Part shown: positions 1 to 12,518 of the stretch, one piece after another
Position numbering within the stretch: position 1 is the first letter of the stretch
How the letters are laid out: each line of letters starts with the position of its first letter
Assembly (NCBI GenBank): GCA_026260175.1
Contig: JAKCWW010000014.1
Span: forward strand, 187,628-251,627
Reading direction: 5' to 3'
Length of the DNA stretch: 64,000 bases
From: Reticulitermes lucifugus
Lineage: Eukaryota; Arthropoda; Insecta; Blattodea; Rhinotermitidae
Position numbers and translations under genes: made by a program
Notes under the pieces: model-generated
Databases searched by the model: none
Seen by the model: the letters and a program-made list of their open reading frames with translations, nothing else
Told to the model about the DNA's origin: nothing

Positions 1-2888
1 TGTAGCACCGCAGATGATGATGATACGAGATTTCAATACCCCACAACCAGTAGCATTATTGCTACTCAGGATATCCGTAATTGTAGTACTATTCAAGAGA
101 GGAAAATTAGGGACTTCGAAGTTGGTTAGTTTTCAATGATGTGATGGCGTTACAGGCTTGGGTGTAAATACACAGAAAATTACTACGGGCGTAGACAAGA
201 GCACAAGCACGCGCTAGAACACACGCATGTCCATCAACACTGCTGTACAAATTGTATTATAAAACAAGCAAAGCACTCACAACGTACAACAGACAGCTAA
301 ACGACAAACGATCTTTCATGACATGGCACGCAAGAAGCGAGCCTGCCTTGTGCGCATTTTCTAAACTTGACATCATACTTGTTTTCTTAAAGATGCAGTG
401 TGTTTCAAATCTCGCAAGGTACTTTCAGTTCATAGCGAAGTAGGCTACTAGTCGTATGGTATGGGCACGTCGCTGTCCGTCTTAATAACCTATGAATCAA
501 ATCACGGAATGTGCCAGAGTATTTATGTGTGCATTATTATTATTATTATTATTATTATCATCATCATCAGCAGCAATGATTTTTATTGCTCAAGACGATG
601 ATGAACTCATATTGAAACACATCGGTAATGGATCGGGGATCGAGTAATATGCCTATATTGAAGGCTGCTGGACAATGCGAAGGAACGAAATCACTTGGAA
701 ACCCTGATAGAAGGGTAACGACAACACAGGTTACAGAAATGTACTGGACTGAAGTTTCTCGATGTACGGTCTAATGCCTCGGTTTTGTGAAACAAGATGA
801 CGATACGTCAGGCTCCAAATCAGAAAACGTGTTTTGTAATTTTCAGCAATAATAATGGATTTCTGTGGTGAGCCATAACAGTGCGACCTCAAACTGTGAC
901 TACAGCAATGATAATGTCTATCGACGCCACAGTTTCATCCTAGACAGCAATAACGCGCTTCAGGTTTTCCCGAAATTAAAACTAGTTGCGTTGTGTAACA
1001 TTACAAGACAAGAGTGTAGTTACAGATTACAGAAAACGCTCATTCATAATTTACACCAACAGCAGATAGCCAAAATAAAAAGCGTACTGGTAGTGTGTGC
1101 CGAACACAGCGGCAGGTAATAAATCATGCATCGACCAAAGCAGTGTAACAAAAAACCCAACACCCTCACGAGGATTTTTGTGAATGGTTCGTATGAAAAA
1201 GTGCCTTTCCCAAAATTTGCCAACACCACACGTGAGCAACAAATAAAAGTTACATACCCGAGCACAAAACCTGAGAACTGTAAGTTTTGAGTACTGTATT
1301 TAAGTAGCAAGTACATGAATGAGAGAACAAAGCGGTCTGAACCACGTCATAACGGACTCTCGGAGAATATCTGCCTGAAAAGTAGGCCCACGTTCCCTTA
1401 TATGTCAGTCACTTCTGAAACTTGTGTTGAAAATATTTCTCTTGTTACTTGGTTATTTTAAGAAACTGTTACAACTGGTTTGATCATATATGTAACAACC
1501 ATTAGAATTATGGGTAATCTCAAGAATAAATAAATATATAAACAAACAAATAAATCTTTAACGTGCTCTGTTCTTATTTTCACACTAACTGAAAGACAGT
1601 TTGTAATATATGCTTACGTGTCAGAAGGAGCAAGTGACACACATGAGGACAAGCAGGGAAACGTATAATAGTAAATACAGGCCTAATTTGTTTATACCGG
1701 TTTGTATAGTATCTTAAGGAAATGTTCAAACAGACTGATCTTCAGGTAAAACATATTGGCCTTTGGCTTGACTGCGCGAGGGACTGTTAGCTTTTCAAGA
1801 AAGATTCACGTCAACAGAGGTGATAGGCGTTTAATTAATAACGCTATTGGAGTCAATAGATAGGCAGAAGCTCATATCGATATCAAAAGGGACACAGCAT
1901 GAGTGACAGCTTGGTTTTATGAACACGTACTATACAAAGCCTATTGAAAATTAAGCGGCCGTTTTCTTGGCATGCCGTCATCTGTGTATGACATGTTATT
2001 GCAAGTACTGGCTTAGTCTGTCGGGGAAAAACATTCTTTTCGTTTCTTCCACCCTCGTCACCTTCCTTCCTTTCCTTGACCCGTTTTTACCCACATTCCA
2101 TTCCTTTTTGTCTTATTCATTTCTCATTCCTTTACTTGTAACTTCTGTTGTCATTTTCCTCCTCCTTCCTTCCGGCCTCTCCTTTACGGTGCAACAATTC
2201 TGTCATCGATCAAAGGCTTTTATAATTATAGAACATGTGAAAGTATGTAAACTTATTATCGAACAGTGCTGCGAAATTACTTGGAAGACGAAAAGTACAT
2301 GCCAGCCACTGGAGACTACGCACTTCATGAGCAGAATATATAAGATCACAGCGTTTTCCTCTGTGAATCTAAACAGATATAACAAACAAACGTAATTCGA
2401 CTGGACTTTATGTATAAAATGACTGCACAAAGGCACAATTAATATTAAAGGTTCTTCTCCACACCGTAAGAATTGATCTTCAGCCTCCATACAGTGCAAA
2501 AATAAGAACAAAGGAACCTTTAATTCAAGGCTGCCTACGCAGCGTATTAATTCCCTTTTACCATTTTTGTTTATTTGTTTATTTAACTACTGCTCAACGT
2601 GATGTTCAATGTGAAATAATAACAGCTATGTGGATTATGTACAGAGAAGAATGTGAAATGAAAGGAACGACTGCTTTATACATATTTATATGGAGGAACA
2701 GAGGCAAAGCACGAACATCACAATCGGAGGTCACTATGTTGCAATACGACGGCTGTACCTCGAGATAAGAACAGGTAAATTTCGACATTAGGTAGACTAA
2801 CGCGGTTTCTCTGATTCTCAGATAACGTCAGCTACATCACTTCAACTGCAGAAGTTATTTAGCGTGGTATGACATTGTGATAGTTTTT
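1..2888. other. Gene-free flank with one trinucleotide array
   Basis: No coding region is supportable here. A (TTA)n run at about 534-558 passes into CATCATCAT. The open frames are short, low-complexity or unlike known proteins; the 142-codon one at 1967-2395 is largely a T/C-rich tract. If the neuroligin gene continues to lower coordinates, this is intron or 3' flank, but its next exon was not recognised. Confidence 0.5.
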
Positions 2889-3358
2889 AGGCGCGTTCGC
2901 AAAATTGCGAAAAGCGACTATGCCTGTCCGTCCGCATGGAATAACTGGGCTCCCACTGGAAAGATTTTCACGAAATTTGATATTTGAGTATTTTTCGAAA
3001 ATCTGTCATGAAAATTAAAGTTTGATTAATACGTGAAAAAAAGAACGGGTACTTTACATGAACACGTTTGCCCATTTATCACGGCTCGCTAAATTATTCT
3101 TAGATGAGAAATGTTTCATACAAAATTTGTAGAGAAAATCAAAACACATTTCACGTTCCGTAGTTTTCTTTTACCGAAAATCATTCCGTTTGAGATAATG
3201 TGGAAAAATATGGTAGAGCCAGACAGGCCACAGATAACTATATAATACGGGACATGCGCATTGCATGATGGATGACTAAGGCTACAGACACACACACACA
3301 CTCAGAATATGCAATACTATTGCTTTTCCACGGCAACAATGGTTACGCGAACGCGCCT
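2889..3358. mobile_element. MITE-like element M1 with perfect 12-bp terminal inverted repeats
   Basis: The left end reads AGGCGCGTTCGC and the right end (3347-3358) is its exact reverse complement. The 470-bp interior has no coding capacity. Just inside the left end is a CTGTCCGTCCG tract shared with the copies at 15.7, 29.8 and 55.2 kb, which defines a dispersed family. I do not see a clear target-site duplication, so the superfamily is unassigned. Confidence 0.6.
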
Positions 3359-5369
3359 CGTTGTTACAGTGCCTGTCGTGTAAGTATATGACGATTAGAT
3401 ACGGATTAGAAAGAGCGAGGCAAGCTATTAAAATGTTATTCTGCTGTAAGTCTGTGGGACAAGCACGATGAACGTCAATTAGAATAGTTGCTAATCCTAG
3501 CGTGATTCGAGCCACGTACCTACCGAACTGTAAATAATGGTGCATTGCCACTACAGCCTGCTCGGCGAAGGCGCTATAGGTGCCGGTACACAACACAGTG
3601 CCGTGCCTTCAACTGGTGGCCAGTGCCAGTAGCAACACATGTAGTGTGAAAACTCGACACAGCTCTTACTGTCTTGCCGTGTTTTGCTAACGAGTTCTAA
3701 GTACTTACACGACGTTCGTTCATTCCTCCCCCTGATCAATATCGCGCCGTGGCTCGGCCTGTTACATACAACCTGCCTCATTCCAAGCCCCGTTTAATTC
3801 AAAGATGTCCAATGACGGTGCCGCGTACTTTGGATAATAATCGGAACGTGAATGGAATTTAGGACAGTGTCAAATATCCGATGAAAATTATTCAGAACGA
3901 AACGCAGAGCATTATAATGAGTAACGAGAGATATGAATTTGTAACTTTATAAAGCAGGGGTGTTCTTCGGTACCTGATAGTTCAGTACGATATTCACACC
4001 AGCTCGCTCCTAAACCTTACCCTGACTCACATACACCGGTACATACATTAATATACTATATCTCGCACATCCATTTTAATATTATCTCCCCAATTAATAC
4101 CCTGATATCCAAAGTGGCATCTGTAAGGTCACCGCTTGTCGTTTTTTCTTATTTTTCGCATGCTTGATAAAGGTACAGCCAATTTCATTCTCTTGATTTG
4201 ATTGCCATAATAAAAGTACGACCGCAGGCCTGTATGCTTTATGTGCGTTAGCGTGTGTCAGAAAAACCTGCGTTTATTAAGGACGTACACAGATACCGGC
4301 CACACTGCACAGTGAGCGACGCGCGATAGCAGTCTTCAGGCGGCCGAGAACGTGCGCGACTGACGACTTCCTTCATCAAGATGCTGCGGCAGCTTCTTGT
4401 ACACGGCTGTGCTGCGTGAACTCGAAACACTAGGCGATACCACCAACAAGAATTTCTGGTTCGTTCCTAGCTTGTCAGAAACAGGTTGCTACATAATCCG
4501 TTAGTTTTCTTTTTATGTACAAGCGAATGTCACAGGATCGTGTTCTTACACGCGTGATATGCAGAAGATTCAAGCAGAAGGTTAACTTCTTAGTGGCGTT
4601 GCGAACCTTACAAGCTCTTTTACATGTTCTTTGTGTTCACTACAAGTGAAAAACTAGTGGCCGTACGTCCGGATGTTTCATCTCCAGAAGCGACGCATAT
4701 AAATTGTAAATTAAGGACGGCATGTCAACACTGAGGTTCGAAAAGCGAATAAAATCTCGGGTTGTCTTATTATTAGTCCATGTATAACTGTCTGGCTTCT
4801 GGATTCTTTCCATTTTTTAGGGTTTCAAAGAGCACAAAGAACCGGAAAAATCAATCTATTGCCTTTACGCGTTAATCTTTCGCTTTTCACCACAGAGTTC
4901 CGTGGAAGGGAATACAGGGTGAGGCTAAGTGTTTCGTTTCGTTGTAGAAACTGAAACGAATATTGCTGCTCCTTCCCTACCTTTCCCTTTCGGAGTTTAA
5001 TAATATGACCAGCCGAACGGCACGGACAAGCGTTCCTACAGGGTCGGTGGCTGCAGCATTCAGAAGCAGGGAGACAGAACTTCAGCAAAATCCGCAGATC
5101 CTTGTAAGACACATAAGACTAAAAATTTAATAAAATATTTCATATGTCCTCGAGCACAAATTTTAGTTTAGAAGTAGATGATTATGACACTATCTATTTT
5201 AATATCAAACACAGGCCTTAATTATGACGTCTATATTAGTCGTATACAGGGTGCTAGTATAGGCTAGCTCTCTACTTTATTGAGGCAGAGTGTCGGTAGC
5301 AAACCAAGTGATGTTATAGAAGGCCTTGGATGATAACATGTTGGGAACTACTAATGTAGGCATACCTCC
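3359..5369. other. Gene-free stretch
   Basis: Nothing recognisable. The short open frames here (for example 3551-3781 and 4825-5112, minus) resemble no protein family I know, and no splice-bounded neuroligin exon is visible. Confidence 0.4.
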
Positions 5370-5560
5370 GCTTAAGCAGTAACGCTTTTGAGTTATATTT
5401 CGGAGTTCAATGGTTCGAATCACGGCCGAGATACCGACTATCTGAGACTACTGCGGTTTTTCTCGGTTCCTCCAGACAAATGCTGGAATAATACATCATA
5501 ATGGGCCACGACCGCCTTCGTTCACACCCTGTTCATTCATTATCTAGTTTGAGGAACGGG
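5370..5560 (+). mobile_element. Old tRNA-derived SINE, family C
   Basis: A degenerate tRNA-like head ends in a pol III B-box-like GGTTCGAATCACG at about 5412. A body follows with CGGTTTTTCTCGGTTCCTCC, GGCAAATGCTGG-like sequence and GGGCCACGACCGCC. The copy at 40975-41150 on the minus strand shares the same order: B box, GGGGTTTTC, GGCAAATG, GGCCACAACCGC. Ends are approximate because the copy is diverged. Confidence 0.5.
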
Positions 5561-8200
5561 CAGACTCATTAAATAAACAGGATTGGTTGCTGATTAAGTG
5601 GTTTCCGTGTGCAATAACTAAAGATGACACAAACAAAATTATAAAGAACGACCACAACAGCTTCAGGAACTGCGAACACTCCAAACAAAAGCACTGCTGT
5701 GGAATATTATTTCTATATTATACAGGAAGTTCAGATGACAACCGAAGCCAGAGATACGGAGAAATCAACGGCCTTATATTTCAGCATATACATACATATA
5801 TATAAAATGCATATATAACTTACCTCATGTTAAAGTAGATGTTGGAAATTACCTCTTTTAACTGTCAGGCATAAGTGATTTCGAAGGAACTGAAAGACCG
5901 GCAAACAGTGTTCTACGTTCCCTACGACACTTTCTATACGATTTGTTCCATATAGGTTCCCATAATAAAAGTCTCCTCTACTGAAATGTACTGCATACTC
6001 AGCAACAAATAAAATGTATAGGAAATTCATAGACATAAACTTCAAACGTCATCTAATGCTCTGTTCGACAGGTGTAAGGCATGTCTCAGAGTTAGAGGTC
6101 ATTTCCAACACCTACTCTAACATGCGGTAAGTTTTATTATATAACATTGCATACACTGTATGAGGAAATGTAAGGCTTAAGCTTGCCGTGTATCTGGGTT
6201 CGGTATTCAGTCGATCTCGCTGTATATGCAGGCCTATGCATGGTATAGGGGAACGGACATGCATATAAATGAACTGCCTCTACATGTTCCAAACAACTGG
6301 AAATGTGTTCAAATACAAAGAATCGGCATACCAAAATCAGTTCGACTGAATTTAAAAGAGTCTCAAAATTCCGCACCACATGCCAGTCGAGCTATGGCGT
6401 ACTAACAGGAACGCTAAACCCTGTTCATAGCCGGAGACTCAGAGAACGCACATAGCAAGTGCAATAACAATAGTAATGGAATATGAGACAGTCACTGAGA
6501 CGAAGGTTTTGCATGGCTGAGTTCAAGTTCACAATAACGGCTACACTGCCGACTGTCGACTGTCGAAGCCGTTACTGATGCGTGAACTGATTTCCTATAA
6601 ATCCATGCTTTAGCTGCGGATGCTCCCATGCCACCTCGTTCATCACACCAGATGCGTTCATTTCAGTACTAGCAATGTCCGAATGTCCGCGACAGCTTTA
6701 TTTGTTTCCGGTGTGATTTCGTGTATTACTTTTAACCCAGCAGGTTACTGTGTGTGATGCAACTTCACGTCAGCTTAGTTCTGATGTTTTGATCTTCTAG
6801 TAGCATTTATGCATGTCTAATTCCCCATGGCAGTACAAGGTACAGTTAAAACTTATAAAAGGTTTCTGTGTCCTGTTTTTGCCTTCTAGGGTGAGAAGAA
6901 ACTCAGTGAAGAGAGAGAACCCTTTTACGAGAAGTACAGCCCTTTATAGGGCACTGTTAATTATGTTTGCTGCTTGCCCTCACGTTCAGTAACAGTTCCT
7001 CGACCGCAGAGCCTGTTTGATCTCGAAACACAGAGAATCTGTTCCCTCAACATCATTAACCGACTAATCTTTGTAATGAAGTTGCGACGCGTTTTGCTAA
7101 GGTAAGATATTATTAAAATAATTCCACAATTAAGGTGTGTTTTATTTAAAATGCAAAAATAAAAGTTTTGCGAGGCTGCACTCTTACTGACACTTCCGTA
7201 AATATAGACTCAATTTGCGCATTGTGTATGATTGTATTTACAGTATCAAATCTGTTTCTTTTACTTTGTTTTTAATTATACCCCTCTGACCCCTGATTTT
7301 CGTCTGTTGGTTAAGAATTAACGATACAATGCGTTGGTCATTTTATGTAGGCCTAAGGATGATTTATTAGAAATTACCTTAGAACATCAGTAGGCTTACT
7401 GCGTGGAAAAGTATCCACATCATGATTAGCAACACATCAGATTGCCAAGAGTAGCTAAATAATATTAAAATTTCTGGTTGTAGTATCAAAACCGCTCCTA
7501 ATAATTTATGCCTTGGCTTACACGTGTTACTTCAATAGAGCTGGCCCAGCTAAAGCAACCACCTCATTTCAACCTCAAAAAACAAGCACGGCATCAACAG
7601 ATGTATCATTTTAGTTTTACTCTTCATCGTAAAATAATATTAGTGCAGCGCACCTACATAACGTAGATCGGGCGAAACACGTTAAATCCAGGAAGTTTGC
7701 AAATGACTGTTTGCGAATTAAATTTACCGATTAAAACCTTAGTAAGAGTAACAAAATCAAATAAATAAAAACTAGGAATAAACAAAATCACATAAGAGTA
7801 AAATGATGGGGAAGGTACAGTGAAAGGAGTGGAGAATAACAGAGAAGAGGAAAGGAAAGAAAAGCCCCTAAAACAGGCGGTTTAAAGGTAATGAAAATTG
7901 ACACTTTTCAGAGAGTCCAAATAAGGCCCAGGTTTAGAGACACCAAATAAAAGTTTACCTTTAGGAGGCTCCCTGCTTTCGTTCGGGGAGTAAATGAGAG
8001 GTTTTCGTGACTTTGTTAGACATCAGCTGTCCTTCCTGTTCATGCTGTGGGGATGGAGCTGAATTATATGTTTCTTTCCTCATGATGCGGTCCGTGTATC
8101 TGGGCGTTGTGGAGTTGGATGCAATGTCCTAGTTCTACGTTGCGTTCCACCACGACTGACTTATCCGGATGACAGAGACGGATATTCCTTCACCCTGGCC
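5561..8200. other. Gene-free stretch
   Basis: No gene, RNA or repeat could be supported. The sequence is ordinary AT-rich DNA with short random open frames. A (TA)-rich patch lies at 5788-5815. Confidence 0.4.
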
Positions 8201-8365
8201 TATCCAGTGTGGACCTGACCAAACTCGCAGGGGATGCACACGCCCAGTGCCGTGACTCACAAATAAACCGTCACATGCAGAAGGCAACTGACATATTCTG
8301 GCTAGAGTCCCTGTCTTGCCTATCCTGCATCACTGGCCGATTTACCTGCGTGACTTATTTACGCA

Positions 8366-8399
8366 CACTGAAGATGGAGGCAGCAAGTTCTTTCGAAGC
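8366..8399 (-). repeat. Dispersed repeat fragment (CTTCAGTGTG/GAAGATGGAGG type)
   Basis: The plus strand reads CACTGAAGATGGAGGCAGCA, then AGTTCTTTCGAAGC. Read on the minus strand this is TTTCG, AAGAACTTGCTGCCTCC and ATCTTCAG, which matches fragments at 30788, 57100 and 58224. It is the core of a longer decayed dispersed element whose ends I cannot place. Confidence 0.45.
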
Positions 8400-9271
8400 A
8401 TTTTTACATAACTACTTTGATATACTCGTATAGAGTCACATTTCTGAAGAGGATACGCTCATGGTCATCGCAGTTAGAGCCTCAAATATTAGATAGAAAG
8501 GGTTTCTTGTACCCTCTTCGTATTATATTGGGTTTAAAGGAAAACTCTGCACAAGCCATGAATAAGGACGATAGCGGATTTTTCATATTTAAAGAACGAA
8601 ATTTCGAGAATATGTAAATGGAAATCCAAGAAGGGTATTTTCGTCAACCCACGTAATAGAAACGTTGTGCACTGTGGAACATATGAGACCACATTAAACT
8701 TGATAGAACGAAGCGGCTGGGAACTCTGAAAACAGGTACTGCCAATTTCCCGAGTAATTTACAACGAACAATACCGTGATAATATTAAAGACACGCTGGT
8801 TGCCTTCAGACATAGGGATATACTGTGCCCTTAAAACACATTTAGCATTTACACATTTTTCACTGATTCCGTCAAAAAGATCTCATCCAGAAAACCCTCT
8901 CCAATGGAAAGTGCTCTCACGGAAAGTTTGATCCTAATGCGTGGCCGAGTACTGTTGCACGTTGATCAGAGAAGACCCACACATCAGTTACAATGCGAAA
9001 AACAATAAAAGTAATCGCCTTTCATTTGTTACATTATTAATTACAATAAATTTTTATTCCCCTGTAAAGCTTTCATTTCCTTTCCCCCGAAAATGGTATG
9101 GAAAATAAAATTTTTCTAGTTGAGCATACTCAGATTGATAACGAGTATAAGCATGTACTGTCTCTACAGAAGGAACAAATTGCTGGTTTCGTTGTTAACT
9201 GGATCAGCTTGTTGAACCACAGGGCTCAGTTGAAATGGCTAAGTGAAATTTGAACGTTAAACCGTTCTTAC

Positions 9272-9423
9272 CCGGTTTTGGCGAAGTTGGTGAAAAAGTT
9301 GAGAACCGCCTCTGCAACACCCATGTCTTGGCGGCTGTAGTTCTGCGGGAAGAAGGGTTGTCCACCGACGAGAGGCAGCCCAAGTATGTAAGTGACGTCC
9401 TCCCCTCGCACGCTGCCCAGCCT
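9272..9423 (-). CDS. Nlg: Neuroligin-like exon (distal esterase-like domain)
   Basis: This 152-bp exon starts after the acceptor TGTGGTTTAG and ends before the strong donor GTAAGA. It begins in phase 0, so it joins directly to the 14155-14792 exon: ...GDYPQ then RLGSVRGEDVTYILG. It encodes the neuroligin signature GEDV(T/P)Y.LG.PLVGG, then PFFPQNYSRQD and a conserved helix ending NFFTNFAKTG. This is the stretch around the third catalytic position of cholinesterases (HGEE-like; here RGED, so the catalytic histidine is absent). It ends with two bases of a Gly codon. The next exon, expected to start with DPN/NPN and lead to the stalk and transmembrane helix, was not found in 1-9271. It is hidden in a frame that the longest open frame at this locus does not follow, so an ORF-only scan would miss it. 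Confidence 0.9.
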
Positions 9424-11794
9424 CTAAACCACAAGAAGTCTGTAATTAATAGTGCAAAACCCAACCGAGGAGAAGGGATGATTTAGGGCGGGTGGCTGGA
9501 AACCTCACGCAGAGCGAGAATGGCAGTACAGCGAATAACTGGACTGCGAACAGAAGCGGAATCCTGTGGGCACTAGAAATTCGTTTTGAAAATAACATAA
9601 AGTCCATATTTTATTGGCAACTGAAAGAATGTTAGTAACTCCAACACCGCTAATATAAATCCCTTATCCGGACAATTTCACAAAATCAACATAGACGGTG
9701 AGTTTATGTCTGCCTGTCCATCCATCTTTCACATGTTATGTATATACATGTACATATCTCCGATACTACTAAGAGAATTTGTATTAAATATGGTTTACAG
9801 GGCCTACTCTTAAACCTTTTTCGGATAGTATCGATCAAATTCAGCTCCTGCTTAACACTTACACATGTTTTCTTAGAACTGGATCATTGTAAAATACATT
9901 GTTGTGTGACCTGAAACTTGAAATAGATCCATTAAGAACTGTTTATTTTATGTAAAATTTTTCTATACGGAGATGGTTATGTATTTAACGGACCAAGTAA
10001 CTACATACAGCGCTGCTTGAAATGCGAAATCCTTAAGCTGGTCAAGAAATTTCCCACCTCTTAAGAAGCCAGAATACTGATGAGTTTGTTCCCAAGAACT
10101 CATCACTGGTTCCTGTCGTCAGTCGAACAAATCAAGTTCTACACAACCCCAACGATATCCTTTAACACTATCTTACTACTTACGGCAAACTCTTCTAATT
10201 CGTCTGTTCCGTTTATTTTATCTGACAAAAAACTTGCCTAACATTCCCATCTCTCCAATGCGTGACATACGTTGCAATCTTTCACATCCTCCTTTACTTG
10301 ATAATCCTCGCACTAACAGAGTGCCAATTACGAAGCTCCACTTCTCCAGCCTCCTGTTACTTTTCCCATCTTAGGTACAAATATTTTCCTCACATTTTTT
10401 CTCAGGTACCCTCAATCTATAATAAGTGCTGTCTTGTGGAATGCAACGCCGTATCTTTCGGTAGGGAAGTGCCAAAGTTTCTGGGAAAGGCGCTGCTACA
10501 TATTCAGGGTAGAATCCTGATGATTGATGCGGCACCACACTACAGCAGACAGCATCATCGTAATGTCTGCCGTAAAAACCTCAAATCTGAACCACAATAT
10601 ATATTCTTCCCTGAGGGAGACAGACCAAGCATCATAATCTTATAGTACATAAAATTATATTGTTGGATAGGAGAAGGGAATATAGAAGAATCTGAACTGA
10701 ATGTTAGCAAGAATTCGTCGAATTTTATCATTTTATTCAACGAAGTACAAATATGGTAATCTGTAATTTTAGTACGCTCTCAGCAGGGCTTTGTAGCAGG
10801 AAATTTGTATTGTAAGTGCTGCCCACCCGAATTTATGTTTAAAGAAATGGACGACGCCTAATACGAGTAAGCCCCACGTACGTCATATATCTACCTAGAG
10901 CTGCGCTTTACACCCTCCGTTCGTACATTTCTGATCTGATCAAATCTCAACCCAACGACTGTCCTGGAGTCCTTCCAGGAAAATTTCAAGCCAGGCCACC
11001 AACGCGTCCTTCCACATTTCTTCCAATTCTTCATTCGAAGATAATTTTATAATTTGACAATACACAACTTAGGCAGTTCCAATAGTCTTTAATTAGGCCA
11101 ATAAATAATCGATCAATAAAATCACCGAGAAACCGAACTAGAATAATTTAACATGTTATGCAGTACGGTGATATTGCTGATAGCGTGCAACAGAGTACGA
11201 GTCGGAGAAGCGTGTTCGTAGACGAAAGATTTCACTCAGACTGACGAATCAAGTAACAAGTCTGGACAATTAGCAATACACAAAACCTCACGCACGTATC
11301 TTATAACTCACTTTGTGTCAAGATATAAATCTTATAATCAAGTTAACAGACAGAGATGTTCAGAGCAAGAAGGCCTCAGAAAACTCCTGTATCTTATTTT
11401 TGAGTGATTGAAGTAATGAATGGCAGACAAATTTTCACATTCTTTTATTAGACATAAATTCGCCTATCTCGCTCTTAGGACCAACAGATTGACGTTGAAA
11501 CGCGAAAAACAATGGACAAATGATTTTTTATAGGATAAGCTGCTGTACTGGAGAAAATGTTTTATTCCAAGTCAATTCATTGGCAGTATTGCAGATTTGT
11601 TTTCAATGGAACGGAGGATTATGCACCCATTTCATGTCCGATTGTTGGAGAAGACGAAGAGTGGAAAGACGTACTTCGAATCGTGTTTTGGGAATTTCAG
11701 TTCTTCTTATGTGTGTTCTTTTATTTCACTCGTAGATAAAATGAAAATTTTAATGACATTATTGTGAACACCTCGTTACAAATCGTTTTTATTC

Positions 11795-12030
11795 TTGGAG
11801 TGGGGTGAAACTGATTCCCTTGATATCGCAGTCGCTAATGGGCCTGTTGTATCAGCCCTGGACGGTGGAACACTGGCGGAATGATAATTGAGAGGAAGTA
11901 CCCAAGTACTCAGACAAAAATCGACCCCAGTGCCACTTTGTCCACAAAAATCACACATCTGCTGCCCTGGAATCGAAACCGGACCTTCGCGGTGAGAAGC
12001 CTGGGGTATGACACCGTCGTGAACCACTCA
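11795..12030 (-). mobile_element. Old SINE, family A
   Basis: On the minus strand the copy has a tRNA-like head (CTTCTCACCGCGAAGG, then CGGTTTCGATTCC in place of the B box). It is followed by the family-A body TTTGTGGACAAAGTGGCACTGGG, ...GAGTACTTGGG, ...ATCATTCCGCC. It is clearly more diverged than the copies at 27.4, 28.2 and 46.4 kb, so it is probably an older insertion. No target duplication was discerned. Confidence 0.6.
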
Positions 12031-12140
12031 TATGAGCACTGTGGTTGTTAAAAACAAACTTACCATTATGCTCGCTCTGTATATACCGTATTTTGATAAA
12101 ATAATGGTAAACACATTCACTCATACGAAATTGTTATCTT

Positions 12141-12518
12141 TCAAGCGCAATCATTTCTCTGGGAGCAGAATATTGATGTACTTAGTAGTACGAACATGCA
12201 TTCCCCATGTAAAAGCATTTTACCATAAAACTCCATGCTCGTGCCCCTAGGAGACTGCGATAATTTGTAAGCCATAAAATCTATGTAAATGATAACAGGC
12301 TCAGCTACATATGATACTGTCGTAAACGCAATTGCAGCGGCCGCAGTGGCTTCAGCTCTCTGGGGACCCATACAGTTAGTGACTACAATAAATAACACGG
12401 CTATGCATGCTATCATCCAGACAGTCAAACCAAGTGTGAAAAATAACCTGCACAAAAACTGTGTTAGGAAATATTTACGAATTCTGCATTTGGATTTAGA
12501 ACGCAGTTTGAGTTTCAT
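12141..12518 (-). CDS. Candidate exon or small ORF: multi-span membrane protein (uncertain)
   Basis: This is an open frame of 125 codons on the neuroligin strand, inside its intron. Residues about 25-50 form a hydrophobic helix (LFFTLGLTVWMIACIAVLF). A second follows near residues 58-80 (Ala-rich, then Thr-Val-Ser-Tyr and Pro-Val-Ile-Ile-Tyr-Ile). The spacing resembles the last two helices of MARVEL/CKLF-like tetraspan proteins, but no diagnostic motif is present. A good acceptor (ACACAGTTTTTGTGCAG) would start an exon at 12447, just before the first helix, so the piece could be a terminal exon rather than a whole gene. No partner exon was identified. Chance cannot be excluded. Confidence 0.25.
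   Translation of the reverse strand: MKLKLRSKSKCRIRKYFLTQFLCRLFFTLGLTVWMIACIAVLFIVVTNCMGPQRAEATAAAAIAFTTVSYVAEPVIIYIDFMAYKLSQSPRGTSMEFYGKMLLHGECMFVLLSTSIFCSQRNDCA

Noticed and set aside
1967-2395. 142-codon hydrophobic frame on the plus strand
   Set aside because: The hydrophobic stretch is produced by a T/C-rich tract (CCTTCC/TTTC repeats). There is no start or splice context.
1-9271. Search for the C-terminal neuroligin-like exon (stalk, transmembrane, cytoplasmic tail)
   Set aside because: No minus-strand frame with a Gly-Asp/Asn-Pro-Asn start or a following transmembrane segment was found by reading. It is probably outside the window.
9204-9464. 86-codon minus-strand open frame over the neuroligin-like 9272-9423 exon
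   Set aside because: It is a different reading frame. The true exon frame is set by the phase-0 acceptor and reads RLGSVRGEDV.
10262-10645. 127-codon open frame on the plus strand
   Set aside because: Composition and lack of motifs look random. It lies antisense in a neuroligin-like intron.
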